33,963 nucleotides of DNA from Nitrospina sp. (GTDB taxonomy: Bacteria; Nitrospinota; Nitrospinia; Nitrospinales; VA-1): positions 1 through 33,963 of the forward strand of contig JABHBK010000037.1 of NCBI GenBank assembly GCA_018673915.1, given 5' to 3'. The notes beneath the pieces are model-generated. The model did not search any database. It was given only the letters and a program-made list of their open reading frames with translations, and had not been told where the DNA came from. Positions 24,162 to 31,812 of this stretch are shown one piece after another. The number at the start of each line of letters is the position of its first letter. Positions within the stretch are counted from its first letter, which is position 1. A program made the translations under genes and the position numbers.

Positions 24162-24608
24162 GTGAACAAAACCAAACCTGTTCCCTGCAAGGGGGATTAT
24201 CTTCCTCAATATGCGCACAAGGGTGATGCCGGAGCCGATTTAAAAGCTGTGGAAGCCCGGATAATTCCTCCCAGAGGAAGAGAACTTATTGCTACCGGAA
24301 TTCGCCTGGAACTCCCTGAAGGCTACGTGGGTTTGATTTGGCCTCGTAGTGGATTGGCAGTTAAGCTGGGGCTCGATTGTGGTGCTGGAGTGATTGACTC
24401 GCATTATCGGGGTGAGATAAAAGTGCTTCTCTTCAATCATTCCGATGATGAAATCCAAATCCAGTCCGGAGATCGTATCGCCCAGTTGATCATCCAAAAA
24501 GTTGAGACGGTCGAGTTTATATCTAGCGACCATTTGAGTGAAACCACCCGCAACACATCGGGTTTTGGATCAACGGGAGACCTTCCTGTTGCAAATTCGG
24601 GTCAATAA
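24162..24608 (+). CDS. dut: Deoxyuridine 5'-triphosphate nucleotidohydrolase (dUTPase)
   Basis: Hydrolyses dUTP to dUMP and pyrophosphate, keeping uracil out of DNA and supplying dUMP for dTMP synthesis. It works as a homotrimer. All five motifs are present in the 148-residue protein: AGADLKA (23-29), PRSGLA (61-66), GVIDSHYRGEIKV with catalytic Asp79 (76-88), RIAQLII (105-111) and RNTSGFGSTG (130-139), the mobile C-terminal arm. The start is GTG (24162-24164), with CAGGTAA as a weak SD. It stands alone, after the orphan terminator and before nfu. Confidence 0.95.
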   Translation: MNKTKPVPCKGDYLPQYAHKGDAGADLKAVEARIIPPRGRELIATGIRLELPEGYVGLIWPRSGLAVKLGLDCGAGVIDSHYRGEIKVLLFNHSDDEIQIQSGDRIAQLIIQKVETVEFISSDHLSETTRNTSGFGSTGDLPVANSGQ

Positions 24609-24775
24609 TACCTACCTCAAGTTGGAACAGGGTGATATCACCAATTAGCGCTGCTGTCTGGCAATATTTTTCCCGTGATACCAGAATTAAAAACGTTACA
24701 TTTATTCTTTTCGACGAAGGAAGCTTCAATACTTTCAAAGGCCAATTGATTTTTCTTGAAAAAGGGGAAATCTGA

Positions 24776-24805
24776 TTCCCCGATGACCAGGAAATCAGAT
24801 ATAAT
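24776..24805 (+). promoter_or_regulatory. Candidate promoter for nfu
   Basis: A perfect TATAAT (24800-24805) lies 18 bp after TTCCCC (24776-24781), which has three consensus bases. The -35 bases are also the right arm of a hairpin GGGGAA-ATCTGA-TTCCCC (24764-24781). Transcription would start near 24812, 33 nt before the ATG. Confidence 0.45.
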
Positions 24806-24844
24806 ACTAGAAATACTCCAAAAATTTAAATTAACGAGCTTCGT

Positions 24845-25540
24845 ATGGGACTTTTAGCCTGGGTACAAAAACAATTTGGAATTTCGATGGCTGCAGAAAA
24901 TGAAAGCAGTCAAGATTCCGCATCCTCTAAAGAGGGGCAGTTCAAAGTACTGCGCATACAACCTACTCCAAACCCAGATGCCTTCCAGTTTATCTTAAAT
25001 GGAAAAGTCATTGAGACGGGTACAAAAACTTTCGACTCTCCGGATGATGCGACAGGAGACACTATGGCCAAGGCCATATTCGAAATATTTGGGATACAAA
25101 GTATTTTTATTAAAGAAAACTTTGTCACCATTACCAAGTCGAATGTGGTGGGCTGGCATACCATCATGGAAAAAATTGGTTCCACCCTGGAAGCACTTCT
25201 GGATCATTATGAAAAAGGGGATGAAGCGGAAGAACCCAAAGCAGAGGGAGATCAAGACGTTCATCCGGTATTGGAAGATTTCAATAAGGAAGATTTTTTC
25301 AATTACAATGACCAGAAAAAAAACGAAGTGGTCAATGCCCTGCTGGATATTGCCATTCGACCCGCACTAGCAAATGATGGTGGAGGCATCAATCTTCTTG
25401 CCGTAGAAGATAAGACTATCAAAGTTCACTATCAAGGAGCCTGCGGCAGTTGCCCCAGCTCAACCACCGGAACCCTGCAATACATAGAACAATTCCTGAA
25501 AGAAGCCATACACCCTGATGTCGAGGTTCAGGCAAACTAA
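24845..25540 (+). CDS. Nfu-type Fe-S cluster scaffold/carrier protein
   Basis: Carries and delivers iron-sulfur clusters to target proteins. It is 231 residues. Residues about 33-122 are the Nfu/NifU N-terminal domain (RIQPTPNPDAFQFILNGKVI, AKAIFEIFGIQSIFIKENFVTITK). After an acidic linker (about 123-158), residues 158-230 form the NifU C-terminal domain with ALANDGGGINLL and the cluster-binding CxxC in GACGSCPSS (Cys200, Cys203). This two-domain order is that of the mitochondrial and bacterial Nfu proteins. The first 30 residues are a poorly conserved leader, so the true start could be slightly downstream. It has its own promoter and ends just before the intergenic repeats. Confidence 0.92.
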   Translation: MGLLAWVQKQFGISMAAENESSQDSASSKEGQFKVLRIQPTPNPDAFQFILNGKVIETGTKTFDSPDDATGDTMAKAIFEIFGIQSIFIKENFVTITKSNVVGWHTIMEKIGSTLEALLDHYEKGDEAEEPKAEGDQDVHPVLEDFNKEDFFNYNDQKKNEVVNALLDIAIRPALANDGGGINLLAVEDKTIKVHYQGACGSCPSSTTGTLQYIEQFLKEAIHPDVEVQAN

Positions 25541-25541
25541 C

Positions 25542-25573
25542 CCCACTAGGCGTGAGACCGACTAGCTATAGCG
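25542..25573 (+). repeat. Interspersed repeat 'CTAGGCGTG', copy B
   Basis: It starts two bases after the nfu stop codon. CCACTAGGCGTG is identical to copy A at 3257-3268, and GGCGTGAGA plus the following CTATA are shared with 26784-26807. A hairpin-forming CTAGC...GGCTAG overlaps its 3' part. Confidence 0.5.
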
Positions 25574-25629
25574 TTTTCTGGCTAGCCCATGACATTCTTC
25601 CGTAGCAGTGATGTCCTCTTCCTTAACAT

Positions 25630-25715
25630 TCATGCCCGGAACGGGTATTTCCTGCCCCGCAGGGATATGTTATATCACCAACATTAATTTCCTGTCCCGC
25701 AGGGGTGTAATATTT
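25630..25715 (+). repeat. Cluster of three palindromic elements (TGCCCCGNAGGGGTAATAT-like)
   Basis: Three related units are TGCCCGGAACGGGTATTTCC (about 25632-25651), TTTCCTGCCCCGCAGGGATA (25648-25667) and TTTCCTGTCCCGCAGGGGTG (25688-25707). Each is a short GC-rich palindrome flanked by TTTC and AT-rich sequence. A fourth unit (CTTTCGTGCCCCGGAGGGGT) is at about 31062-31081. The spacing is irregular, so this is not a CRISPR array. Confidence 0.6.
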
Positions 25716-25902
25716 CGTGTTGATTTCCTTACGGGAAGTTGGCGGCAAACCCACCAAGAATTATATTAGCCTTACTTTCTCACTAACGACCAATAACGCA
25801 CATTCACTTGAAAAGTAGGACACATGTTTCTTAGCTTTTTCCAAGTACGGATTTTTCTTCTGAGATATACTTCATTTTACGGAGACTAAAAGGTTAAATT
25901 TT

Positions 25903-26697
25903 ATGTGGAAATGGTTTCGTGGTAATCGGCGAAAAAAAATACTGGCCACTCCTTTCCCAAGCGAGTGGGAGAGGAACATTCAAAATAATATTCAATATTA
26001 TCATCACCTCAACCATGAAGAAAAAAAGCGTTTACAGGATCTCATCCAATTCTTTATTGCCGAAAAGCATTGGTTGGGGTGCAACAATCTCGAATTGACG
26101 GATGAAATTCGCGTCATGATCGCCGCCCATGCCTGCCTGATGATACTCGCGTTGCCAAACGACTATTACCGCAATGTGAATTCCATTTATGTTTATCCTA
26201 CAACAATCATTTCCCCTGAGGATTCAATAGGGGTTTTTGAAGTTCCCACGTCCCCCGTGGAAGGTCCGATGCCAATTCTAGGCGAAGCCCATCATAGCGG
26301 CCCGGTGATACTCGTCTGGGATGCGGTGAAAAGAGAAACCCGGCATCCCGAACATGGTCATAATGTGGTCTATCATGAATTCGCCCACAAATTGGACATG
26401 CTCGATGACAGTGCGGATGGCACTCCACCACTAACAACTCCTGAGGAATATCAGCGGTGGATTGAAGTATGTTCCAAAGAGTATCTGGAGCTATGTGACA
26501 AGGTGGAACATGGCAAGCCTACTTTTTTCGACAGTTATGCGGCAACGAATGAATCTGAATTTTTCGCGGTGGTGACGGAACATTTTTTTTGTAAACCCGA
26601 AAACATGAAACGCCATCATCCAAAACTTTATCGGGTTTTACAGGATTTTTACCGGCAAGATCCGGCAAAGAAGGTAATTGCCAATCCGCTTCCTTAG
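25903..26697 (+). CDS. mtfA: MtfA-family zinc metallopeptidase (peptidase M90)
   Basis: A cytosolic zinc peptidase. In E. coli, MtfA binds the repressor Mlc and so affects the glucose phosphotransferase system, and it has aminopeptidase activity. The 264-residue protein has the zinc motif HEFAH (158-162: His158, Glu159, His162) and the third ligand Glu219 in ESEFFAVVTEHFF, matching the E. coli arrangement. FPSEWERNIQNNIQYYHHL at the start and VILVWDAVKRE (about 135-145) are also family-typical. No Mlc gene or PTS is in this window, so the regulatory role known in E. coli may not apply. It is flanked on both sides by intergenic repeats and is probably a single-gene unit. Confidence 0.93.
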   Translation: MWKWFRGNRRKKILATPFPSEWERNIQNNIQYYHHLNHEEKKRLQDLIQFFIAEKHWLGCNNLELTDEIRVMIAAHACLMILALPNDYYRNVNSIYVYPTTIISPEDSIGVFEVPTSPVEGPMPILGEAHHSGPVILVWDAVKRETRHPEHGHNVVYHEFAHKLDMLDDSADGTPPLTTPEEYQRWIEVCSKEYLELCDKVEHGKPTFFDSYAATNESEFFAVVTEHFFCKPENMKRHHPKLYRVLQDFYRQDPAKKVIANPLP

Positions 26698-27152
26698 CCC
26701 TATGTCTGGAGCCGGCCAATAGCGGACATTTCCACAAATACAGATCAAAGAGAGTGGCACCAAGGATTCGCTCCTTAGCTTCCGGCGTGAGAGGCCGGCA
26801 ACGCTATAACATTAACCCGCCTGGTCAACACTGACTCTCTTGTAACCTATTGAAATATTTAAACCGTTGTTGATACTTCACATCAAAAAATTAATTTAAT
26901 TTCGCACATGCTTATATAAGCAACCGAATAGCTATACTTAGCGGTTGAGGCAATTGACATAGAATTCTTGTGTCGCCTCAACCGCTTTTTTTATTCTTCA
27001 ACATTCAAATTTTAAGGATATTTATGGGACCGTAATAGTGGATGAACCTAGCTCAAAACCTTAACATCTATTTAAGCACCCTTTTAAGCGGAGCAATTAC
27101 AAACATTAGCAACTAAATTAAACAGAATTTTTAAATACTCAAAGGTACAGAA
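26698..27152 (+). other. Intergenic region with an orphan terminator
   Basis: This 455-bp stretch holds a looser copy of the CTAGGCGTG repeat (about 26783-26808, GGCGTGAGAGGCCGG with CGCTATA), a perfect 12-bp palindrome GCTTATATAAGC (26910-26921) and a strong terminator (26940-26992). The terminator is 240 bp after the mtfA stop. No open frame is convincing; a small RNA ending at 26992 is possible. Confidence 0.45.
26940..26992 (+). terminator. Strong rho-independent terminator with large loop
   Basis: GCGGTTGAGGC and GCCTCAACCGC are perfect reverse complements over 11 bp, separated by 23 nt that can themselves pair in part (GACA...TGTC), and are followed by seven T. Confidence 0.85.
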
Positions 27153-27998
27153 ATGAATAACAATAAGATGAATATGTCTCATGAATTACTAATTAGTAAC
27201 AACAGCTCTAATAATAAAAAAGGCTCTATCCCTTCTGACAAACAAGTAGCCGCTAATAGGAAAAATGCGAAATTGTCCACGGGACCTCGGAGTAAGAAAG
27301 GAAAGGAAATATCTTCGGGGAATTCATGGAAGCATGGGGTTTCCCAACAAGTCTTTTCCATGGGCACAACAAATCCAGAAGAGTTAAGCTCATATAATTT
27401 GATTTATGAAGGTTTGGTCAGGGCATGGGACCCTCAAGAGATGGACGAAGTGCTTTGCATTAAAAATATTGCCCAAGGCCACATCAAGTTACAACGCCTG
27501 CATCGCTATGAGTCAGAGATGATTCAGAGAGAGCTTGAGCAATATCTGCCTTCTACAGGTGACGAGTTGGTTGATTCTGTGAAGCAGGCAGAAAGAGTGA
27601 TTTTCACATTAAAAAACTTTGACCATGACCCCACAGCTTCGGTTGATTGTGCTATCGGCTTAGCGGATACCAGTAGCAGAGAAATGAGCATAGTGGCACA
27701 AAAAGTGGCTGAAAAGTTTGGAGACTTGAGTTCTGTTACTGATCAGGAGCTAGGTGCTCTCCGAGCAGGTATTTTCAAACTTGCTGACCATATTTCTGAG
27801 ATCGTTGAGAAAAAACGCAAATCTAAAGAAAAATTAAACCACCTAATCTTTATAAACTCGATTCCTAATGAAAAGGAGATTGCCAAAATCACTAAATATG
27901 GGGGATCTATTGAGCGCTCTATCTTTCAAAACTATAAACTATTGATAGCCTTGCAAAAGATCAGGAAAGGAGGGTCGGGTGAGATGCTAAAAGCTTAG
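27153..27998 (+). CDS. Hypothetical protein with NRKNAKLSTGP motif (281 aa)
   Basis: No established function. Residues 29-62 carry DKQVAANRKNAKLSTGPRS then KKGKEISSGNSWKHGV. This pattern (NRxNAxxSTGPxTxxGKxxSxxNxxxHG) is shared by many uncharacterised proteins scattered across bacteria, which suggests horizontal spread. It is very basic and may bind nucleic acid. The rest is helical, with EMIQRELEQYL (about 124-134) and KKRKSKEKLNHL (about 219-230) in charged helices. The first 25 residues are Asn/Ser-rich and unlike the neighbouring genes. SD AAAGG lies about 8 nt before the ATG. It lies between an orphan terminator and AT-rich DNA, consistent with accessory sequence. Confidence 0.65.
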   Translation: MNNNKMNMSHELLISNNSSNNKKGSIPSDKQVAANRKNAKLSTGPRSKKGKEISSGNSWKHGVSQQVFSMGTTNPEELSSYNLIYEGLVRAWDPQEMDEVLCIKNIAQGHIKLQRLHRYESEMIQRELEQYLPSTGDELVDSVKQAERVIFTLKNFDHDPTASVDCAIGLADTSSREMSIVAQKVAEKFGDLSSVTDQELGALRAGIFKLADHISEIVEKKRKSKEKLNHLIFINSIPNEKEIAKITKYGGSIERSIFQNYKLLIALQKIRKGGSGEMLKA

Positions 27999-28265
27999 TA
28001 AGTGATTTCCTCTTAATATCTAAGAAAATCCGGTGAAATGTTTGTTTTATCTTCTTTCGTATTAAGGGGAAGCTTGAAAAACCTTGAGGGTGGGCTCAGA
28101 TTAAATCCTCAACCATAAAATGGGTTCGTTTTGGAAATTAGCTAAAAGGACAACCTAGCTCACCTAGAAGGTTTATACGCTAGAACACTTGATCGAAAAA
28201 ATGGGTTTGTTTTGATAATTCATATATTGGGCGGACTTTTACGCTTACTGAAGGTACTATCACAT

Positions 28266-28712
28266 TTATTTGGAAAAATGTCGGATATAGGCAACCAACT
28301 GCCAAATCTGATCGTCATTTAACTTGTTATAAGGAAGCATTCCGGTGCCGGCGGAACCATTACGAATGATCCAAAATAATTGACCATCGGGAATATCTTT
28401 CATCATAACTTTACAAGAAAAGTTTCTTGGTTTTGGAGTCATGCTTCTCGCCATCATTCCTTTGGCGTTGCCGCTGATACCATGACAATTGGCACAGGGT
28501 AATGGTTTTGCCGTCCAATGATATAGTTTCTCGCCCTTTGCCTGTACATCGGGTGTATTTCCTAGCGGATTAATTTGGTTATAAATATTGTCAGGTGCTT
28601 GGGAAACATACCTTCCCTGCGGGCAAACTTCAGCTAAAGTGATATCCGTGCCCCATAATACAAATAAGCATGTAACCAATAATAAATAACAAAATCTTCT
28701 AATCAGACTCAT
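28266..28712 (-). CDS. Periplasmic c-type cytochrome (monohaem, class I)
   Basis: Electron carrier or redox sensor in the periplasm. The 148-residue protein has a signal peptide (1-27: basic MSLIRR, hydrophobic core, cleavage near LAEVC) and one haem site CANCH (73-77) in LPCANCHGISGNAKG. Met125 in GTGMLPYNKL is the likely sixth ligand, and the C-terminal helix IWQLVAYIRHF is typical of class I cytochromes. Extra cysteines at 30 and 100 might form a disulfide. AGGGACAG upstream of the ATG serves as SD. No partner oxidoreductase is next to it, so its donor and acceptor are unknown. Confidence 0.88.
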   Translation of the reverse strand: MSLIRRFCYLLLVTCLFVLWGTDITLAEVCPQGRYVSQAPDNIYNQINPLGNTPDVQAKGEKLYHWTAKPLPCANCHGISGNAKGMMARSMTPKPRNFSCKVMMKDIPDGQLFWIIRNGSAGTGMLPYNKLNDDQIWQLVAYIRHFSK

Positions 28713-28949
28713 TTATACTGTCCCTAAAAAATGATTAGGAAAAATATCATTGCCAACTTTTAATTATAGATGCGGTAAAAGTGATTTTTATTCGTAATGT
28801 TATGTTTTAAATTAATAATCTTTTTAGAACACATTCCCCTGACCCAACCCCCAAAACAAATTGTTTGCTGATTTACTGGCGAACCTCTTGCCGAGGGATT
28901 ACATTATTCTTGGTAAGGGATTGAGACCCAACTTAGCAAGGAGGTTTGT

Positions 28950-29009
28950 ATGGAGGCTGAGAACCCGCCTTATAAGTTTAGTAGGACAAAATTAGAAGTT
29001 CACATATAA
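28950..29009 (+). CDS. Possible 19-residue small protein
   Basis: ATG 28950 is preceded by the best SD of the area, AAGGAGG (28938-28944), with a 5-nt gap. The frame encodes MEAENPPYKFSRTKLEVHI and stops inside the left half of the inverted repeat GTTCACA-TATAAA-TGTGAAC (28998-29017). No promoter is obvious. It may be a real small protein, a leader peptide or the start of a broken gene. I do not recognise the sequence. Confidence 0.3.
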   Translation: MEAENPPYKFSRTKLEVHI

Positions 29010-29017
29010 ATGTGAAC
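28998..29017. repeat. Perfect 7-bp inverted repeat
   Basis: GTTCACA (28998-29004) and TGTGAAC (29011-29017) flank TATAAA. The element spans the stop codon of the possible 19-residue frame. Confidence 0.5.
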
Positions 29018-29254
29018 GGCTCCGTGAGGTAAAGAAAAGGGGCCACCAAAAGAGGAAAAAACACGTTGGAAGGTTCAGCGCATTTTTCATTTTAAAAATC
29101 CAAAAAAAAGCGGCTGATGCATTTGACGACAAGAATTTCATTCTTTAACTGAATGTCCGATATGGTCGTAAGCAGACCTCAACATTGATCAAGGTAGCCG
29201 TGTATCCAGCGGCTCTGTTGAATTGCTATCTGCTACTGGCGTTTACACTGGTGT

Positions 29255-29803
29255 CTAATGGCTGAACAAATAAGCCAGGGCACTTTGCGGATCGGGGACC
29301 ATTGCATACATATCCAGAATACCGGGCTTGGCAAATTTCAATTTCACCATTTGTGCAAAGTTTGCATGCAGTCCCTCATAAAACCCCTGAGTATTGATAA
29401 AAACCAGAGGCTTTTCGGTTTGACGCAATTGGCGCATGGAAAGGATTTCTATCGCTTCTTCGTAGGTTCCAATACCACCGGGTAAGACGATGAAGGCGTC
29501 TGACCGTTGGTCCATTATCGCTTTCCGCTCACGCATATCTCGTGTAACGATCAACTCGTCGGCTTCGGAATATTCAATATCCTTGGTCTTAAAAAATTCT
29601 GGCAGGACACCAATCACCTTCCCCTTTTCTTCATGAACTCCACGGGCTACGCAACCCATCAACCCTACCGAAGCCCCGCCATAAACCAGATCAATACCCT
29701 TCTTCCCCAGTTCTCGACCCAGTTCCAATGCTGTGTTTTTGAACAAATCATCCACAGAGTCACTCGATGAGCAAAAAACACAGATAGCTTGTATCTTATC
29801 CAT
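29255..29803 (-). CDS. LOG family protein (TIGR00730; lysine decarboxylase-like fold)
   Basis: LOG proteins are Rossmann-fold phosphoribohydrolases that release the base from nucleoside 5'-monophosphates; plant and some bacterial members make free cytokinins. The 182-residue protein has the core motif PGGIGTYEE (108-116) and the upstream MRERKAIM (90-97), which together form the nucleotide site. ICVFCSSSDS (7-16) and YGGASVGLMG (41-50) are also conserved. Despite the old annotation 'lysine decarboxylase', no such activity is implied. It is 33 bp after the dGTPase stop on the same strand, so the two are probably one nucleotide-metabolism operon. No clear SD. Confidence 0.92.
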   Translation of the reverse strand: MDKIQAICVFCSSSDSVDDLFKNTALELGRELGKKGIDLVYGGASVGLMGCVARGVHEEKGKVIGVLPEFFKTKDIEYSEADELIVTRDMRERKAIMDQRSDAFIVLPGGIGTYEEAIEILSMRQLRQTEKPLVFINTQGFYEGLHANFAQMVKLKFAKPGILDMYAMVPDPQSALAYLFSH

Positions 29804-29836
29804 TTTTATTTATTGAATTCGGCAGGATAACAACTC

Positions 29837-30988
29837 TTAAATTCCTTCATCCACTGAATAAAGGTTTTTATATTCGTTGATCGCATAGCGATCTGTCATT
29901 CCGGATACATAATCGCAGGTTCGGCGTTCAAGCGAGCCTCCCCATTCGGAATTTTTCTGAACCGATTCAGGAAGGAGCTCGGGCATTTTGATAAATGCCT
30001 TAAAGATTCCTTCCAGCGTTCGCTCAGCTTTAAATTCCATACGTAAAACTTTGCGGTGGGAATACATATTTTTATGCAGAAATTGTTTTAACTCCTTATT
30101 TTTTGCAGCAACATCTTTTCCAAATCCCGCAATTCGAAGGGGAGCACAACGTATATCATTAACTGTTCCCACTTTATACCGTTTGAGGTTCTTTAATGTA
30201 GTCAGACAAAAATCACTGATGACTTCATTGATAATGCTTCGAACCACCTGGTATTTTTTCAGCTTAAAATCCAACCCCGTATATTTCTCATCAAATTTTT
30301 TCTCATTTTCTTTCCATAGCGCTACTTTTCTTAACTGACTCAGATCAAGCAGGTTGGAGGTGATTCCATCGTCCAGATCATGGGCATTGTAGGCAATGCC
30401 ATCTGCAAAATCTGCAACCTGGGCTTCCAGGGAAGGAAAACGAACCTTTTTATCAGAAGTAACAGGGTTGTCTTCATCCTGCGTGTGTTTACTTATCCCT
30501 TCCATCACTTCCCAAGTCAGGTTAAGCCCATCAAACTCCGGATAACGTTTTTCGAGCAGTTTTACAATTCTTAAGCTCTGTCTATTATGTTCAAAACCTC
30601 CATAACCTTTCATCAATCGATTCAAAACACTTTGCCCTGTGTGTCCAAAAGGAGGATGTCCCAAATCGTGAGAGAGAGCTACAGCTTCCGCAAGGTCTTC
30701 ATTAAGCTGAAGGGATTTACAAATAGAACGAGCAATTTGGGCAACTTCAAGGGAGTGGGTAAGGCGAGTTCGGTAATAATCGCCTTCGTGGTAGACGAAT
30801 ACCTGGGTTTTATATTCCAGTCTTCTGAATGCCGATGTGTGGATGATTCGATCGCGGTCTCTTTGAAACCGGGTTCGGTACTTATGTTCCTTTTCCTTAT
30901 GCTGGCGTCCTTTACTCTCTCCGCTTTTCATTGCGTAGGGAGCAAGGGAGTTGGCTTCAAGCTTTTCGAGATCTTGCCGCTTGATCAA
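29837..30988 (-). CDS. dgt: Deoxyguanosinetriphosphate triphosphohydrolase-like protein (HD domain)
   Basis: Metal-dependent HD-domain enzyme that removes triphosphate from dNTPs. The 383-residue length matches the shorter dGTPase-like group. Residues 30-77 carry the family start (YRTRFQRDRDRIIHTSAFRRLEYKTQVF). His78 (TRLTHSLEVAQIARS), His107-Asp108 (LSHDLGHPPFGHTG) and a later Asp (QVADFADGIAYNAHDLDDG) form the metal site. The C-terminal part contains CDYVSGMTDRYA. The start is TTG (30986-30988), with AGGT 9 nt upstream as a weak SD. Nucleotide specificity in this subgroup varies, so dGTP preference is not certain. The LOG gene follows in the same direction. Confidence 0.92.
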   Translation of the reverse strand: MIKRQDLEKLEANSLAPYAMKSGESKGRQHKEKEHKYRTRFQRDRDRIIHTSAFRRLEYKTQVFVYHEGDYYRTRLTHSLEVAQIARSICKSLQLNEDLAEAVALSHDLGHPPFGHTGQSVLNRLMKGYGGFEHNRQSLRIVKLLEKRYPEFDGLNLTWEVMEGISKHTQDEDNPVTSDKKVRFPSLEAQVADFADGIAYNAHDLDDGITSNLLDLSQLRKVALWKENEKKFDEKYTGLDFKLKKYQVVRSIINEVISDFCLTTLKNLKRYKVGTVNDIRCAPLRIAGFGKDVAAKNKELKQFLHKNMYSHRKVLRMEFKAERTLEGIFKAFIKMPELLPESVQKNSEWGGSLERRTCDYVSGMTDRYAINEYKNLYSVDEGI

Positions 30989-31016
30989 AATGCGACCTAA
31001 TATTTAATAAGGTGAG

Positions 31017-31088
31017 GCGGAGAATCTCCGCTGATAAGTAGCACGTAATTTTCTTCCTAAGCTTTCGTGCCCCGGAGGGGTAATATCT
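31017..31088. repeat. Palindrome and a palindromic element upstream of dgt
   Basis: GCGGAGA-A-TCTCCGC (31017-31031) is a perfect palindrome 29 bp upstream of the dgt start, at the place where a repressor could bind. CTTTCGTGCCCCGGAGGGGT (about 31062-31081) is the fourth copy of the palindromic element seen three times at 25630-25715. Confidence 0.5.
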
Positions 31089-31155
31089 TTATTCTGTGAA
31101 CAAACATTCTCTCGGCTCACCAAGCTATTGCTCAGCGGCCTCCCTCGCCAGAGGG

Positions 31156-31812
31156 TCAGGAAGTCAAATCATCCAATAGTTGATCCCAATCCGTTTCTTC
31201 AATTTCATCTTGGGTAATAGGGCCAAGAACCTGAAACCTTTCCTTTTCGTCAGGACTCAGGGCAAGCTCCTCGAAAGTGATTTCATCTCCCTCCTTCAAA
31301 CCCGCTTCTAAGATGGAAAGGTTATCCTGCAATTCTTTACCCATATCGGTTTGCCCATCTCTGCAACTACTATCCCGCTGAAGTTGCAATGTCTCAAATA
31401 CCTGGTCAAAACTTTTGAGAATGGGTCCTCCCTCACTCCCAAATTCACTATTGACCGATCTAAAATATTCCCGATAGAGGTCGTAGTGAATAAACCGGTA
31501 CTGACTGATCTTGTTCGCTTCCAAATAGTCCTCAGATGCCAGACGATACTGGCCTTCCTTTATATATATCCGCCCCCTGAAAACCCGGGCAAGAAAATGT
31601 TTAGGATTTAAGCTCAATACCATATTCAGGTTAAGCAATGCGATGGCTTGTTTCTTCTTTTTCAAACTGGCAAGGGCATGAATAAAATGCCGACGTACTT
31701 CAGGGTCCTTATTTTCGAGGAAACGGAGCAGGGGCTCAAACATTGGGAAAATAAGTTCTCCCAGTTTAAATTGAGCAAGACTAATCAAATGACTGACTTT
31801 TTTCAATTTCAC
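31156..31812 (-). CDS. Hypothetical helical-repeat (HEAT/TPR-like) protein (218 aa)
   Basis: Function not recognised. Residues about 22-52 resemble a HEAT repeat (FEPLLRFLENKDPEVRRHFIHALASL). Residues about 52-100 contain two TPR-like units (KKQAIALLNLNMVLSLNPKH; RVFRGRIYIKEGQYRLASEDYLEANK). The C-terminal 70 residues are acidic (EGDEITFEELALSPDEKE, EETDWDQLLDDL). Such a protein is probably an adaptor. The start is either GTG (31810-31812) or the TTG two codons later, which has the better spacing from the SD AAGGGG; a TGA in frame lies just upstream. A hairpin CCCTC-GCCA-GAGGG sits just past the stop, without a T run. Confidence 0.6.
   Translation of the reverse strand: MKLKKVSHLISLAQFKLGELIFPMFEPLLRFLENKDPEVRRHFIHALASLKKKKQAIALLNLNMVLSLNPKHFLARVFRGRIYIKEGQYRLASEDYLEANKISQYRFIHYDLYREYFRSVNSEFGSEGGPILKSFDQVFETLQLQRDSSCRDGQTDMGKELQDNLSILEAGLKEGDEITFEELALSPDEKERFQVLGPITQDEIEETDWDQLLDDLTS

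Larger units (their letters stand above)
25541..25902 (+). other. Intergenic region with palindromic repeats
   Basis: This 362-bp stretch holds one copy of the CTAGGCGTG repeat (25542-25573) and three related palindromic elements of the form TGCCC(C)GNASGGGTA, listed separately. Past 25740 it is AT-rich and leads into the mtfA start; a TATACT-like box near 25865 could be the mtfA -10. No coding signal. Confidence 0.5.
28713..29254 (+). other. Intergenic region with a possible tiny ORF and gene remnants
   Basis: There are 542 bp between two minus-strand genes. It contains the small reading frame at 28950-29009 and the inverted repeat at 28998-29017. Near 29178-29257 a plus-strand frame reads ADLNIDQGSRVSSGSVELL and then SATGVYTGV before a TAA; this looks like the C-terminal end of a lost protein, but nothing upstream continues it. 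Confidence 0.4.

Noticed and set aside
25630..25715. CRISPR array
   Set aside because: The repeats are short imperfect palindromes at uneven spacing with no uniform spacers and no cas genes nearby.
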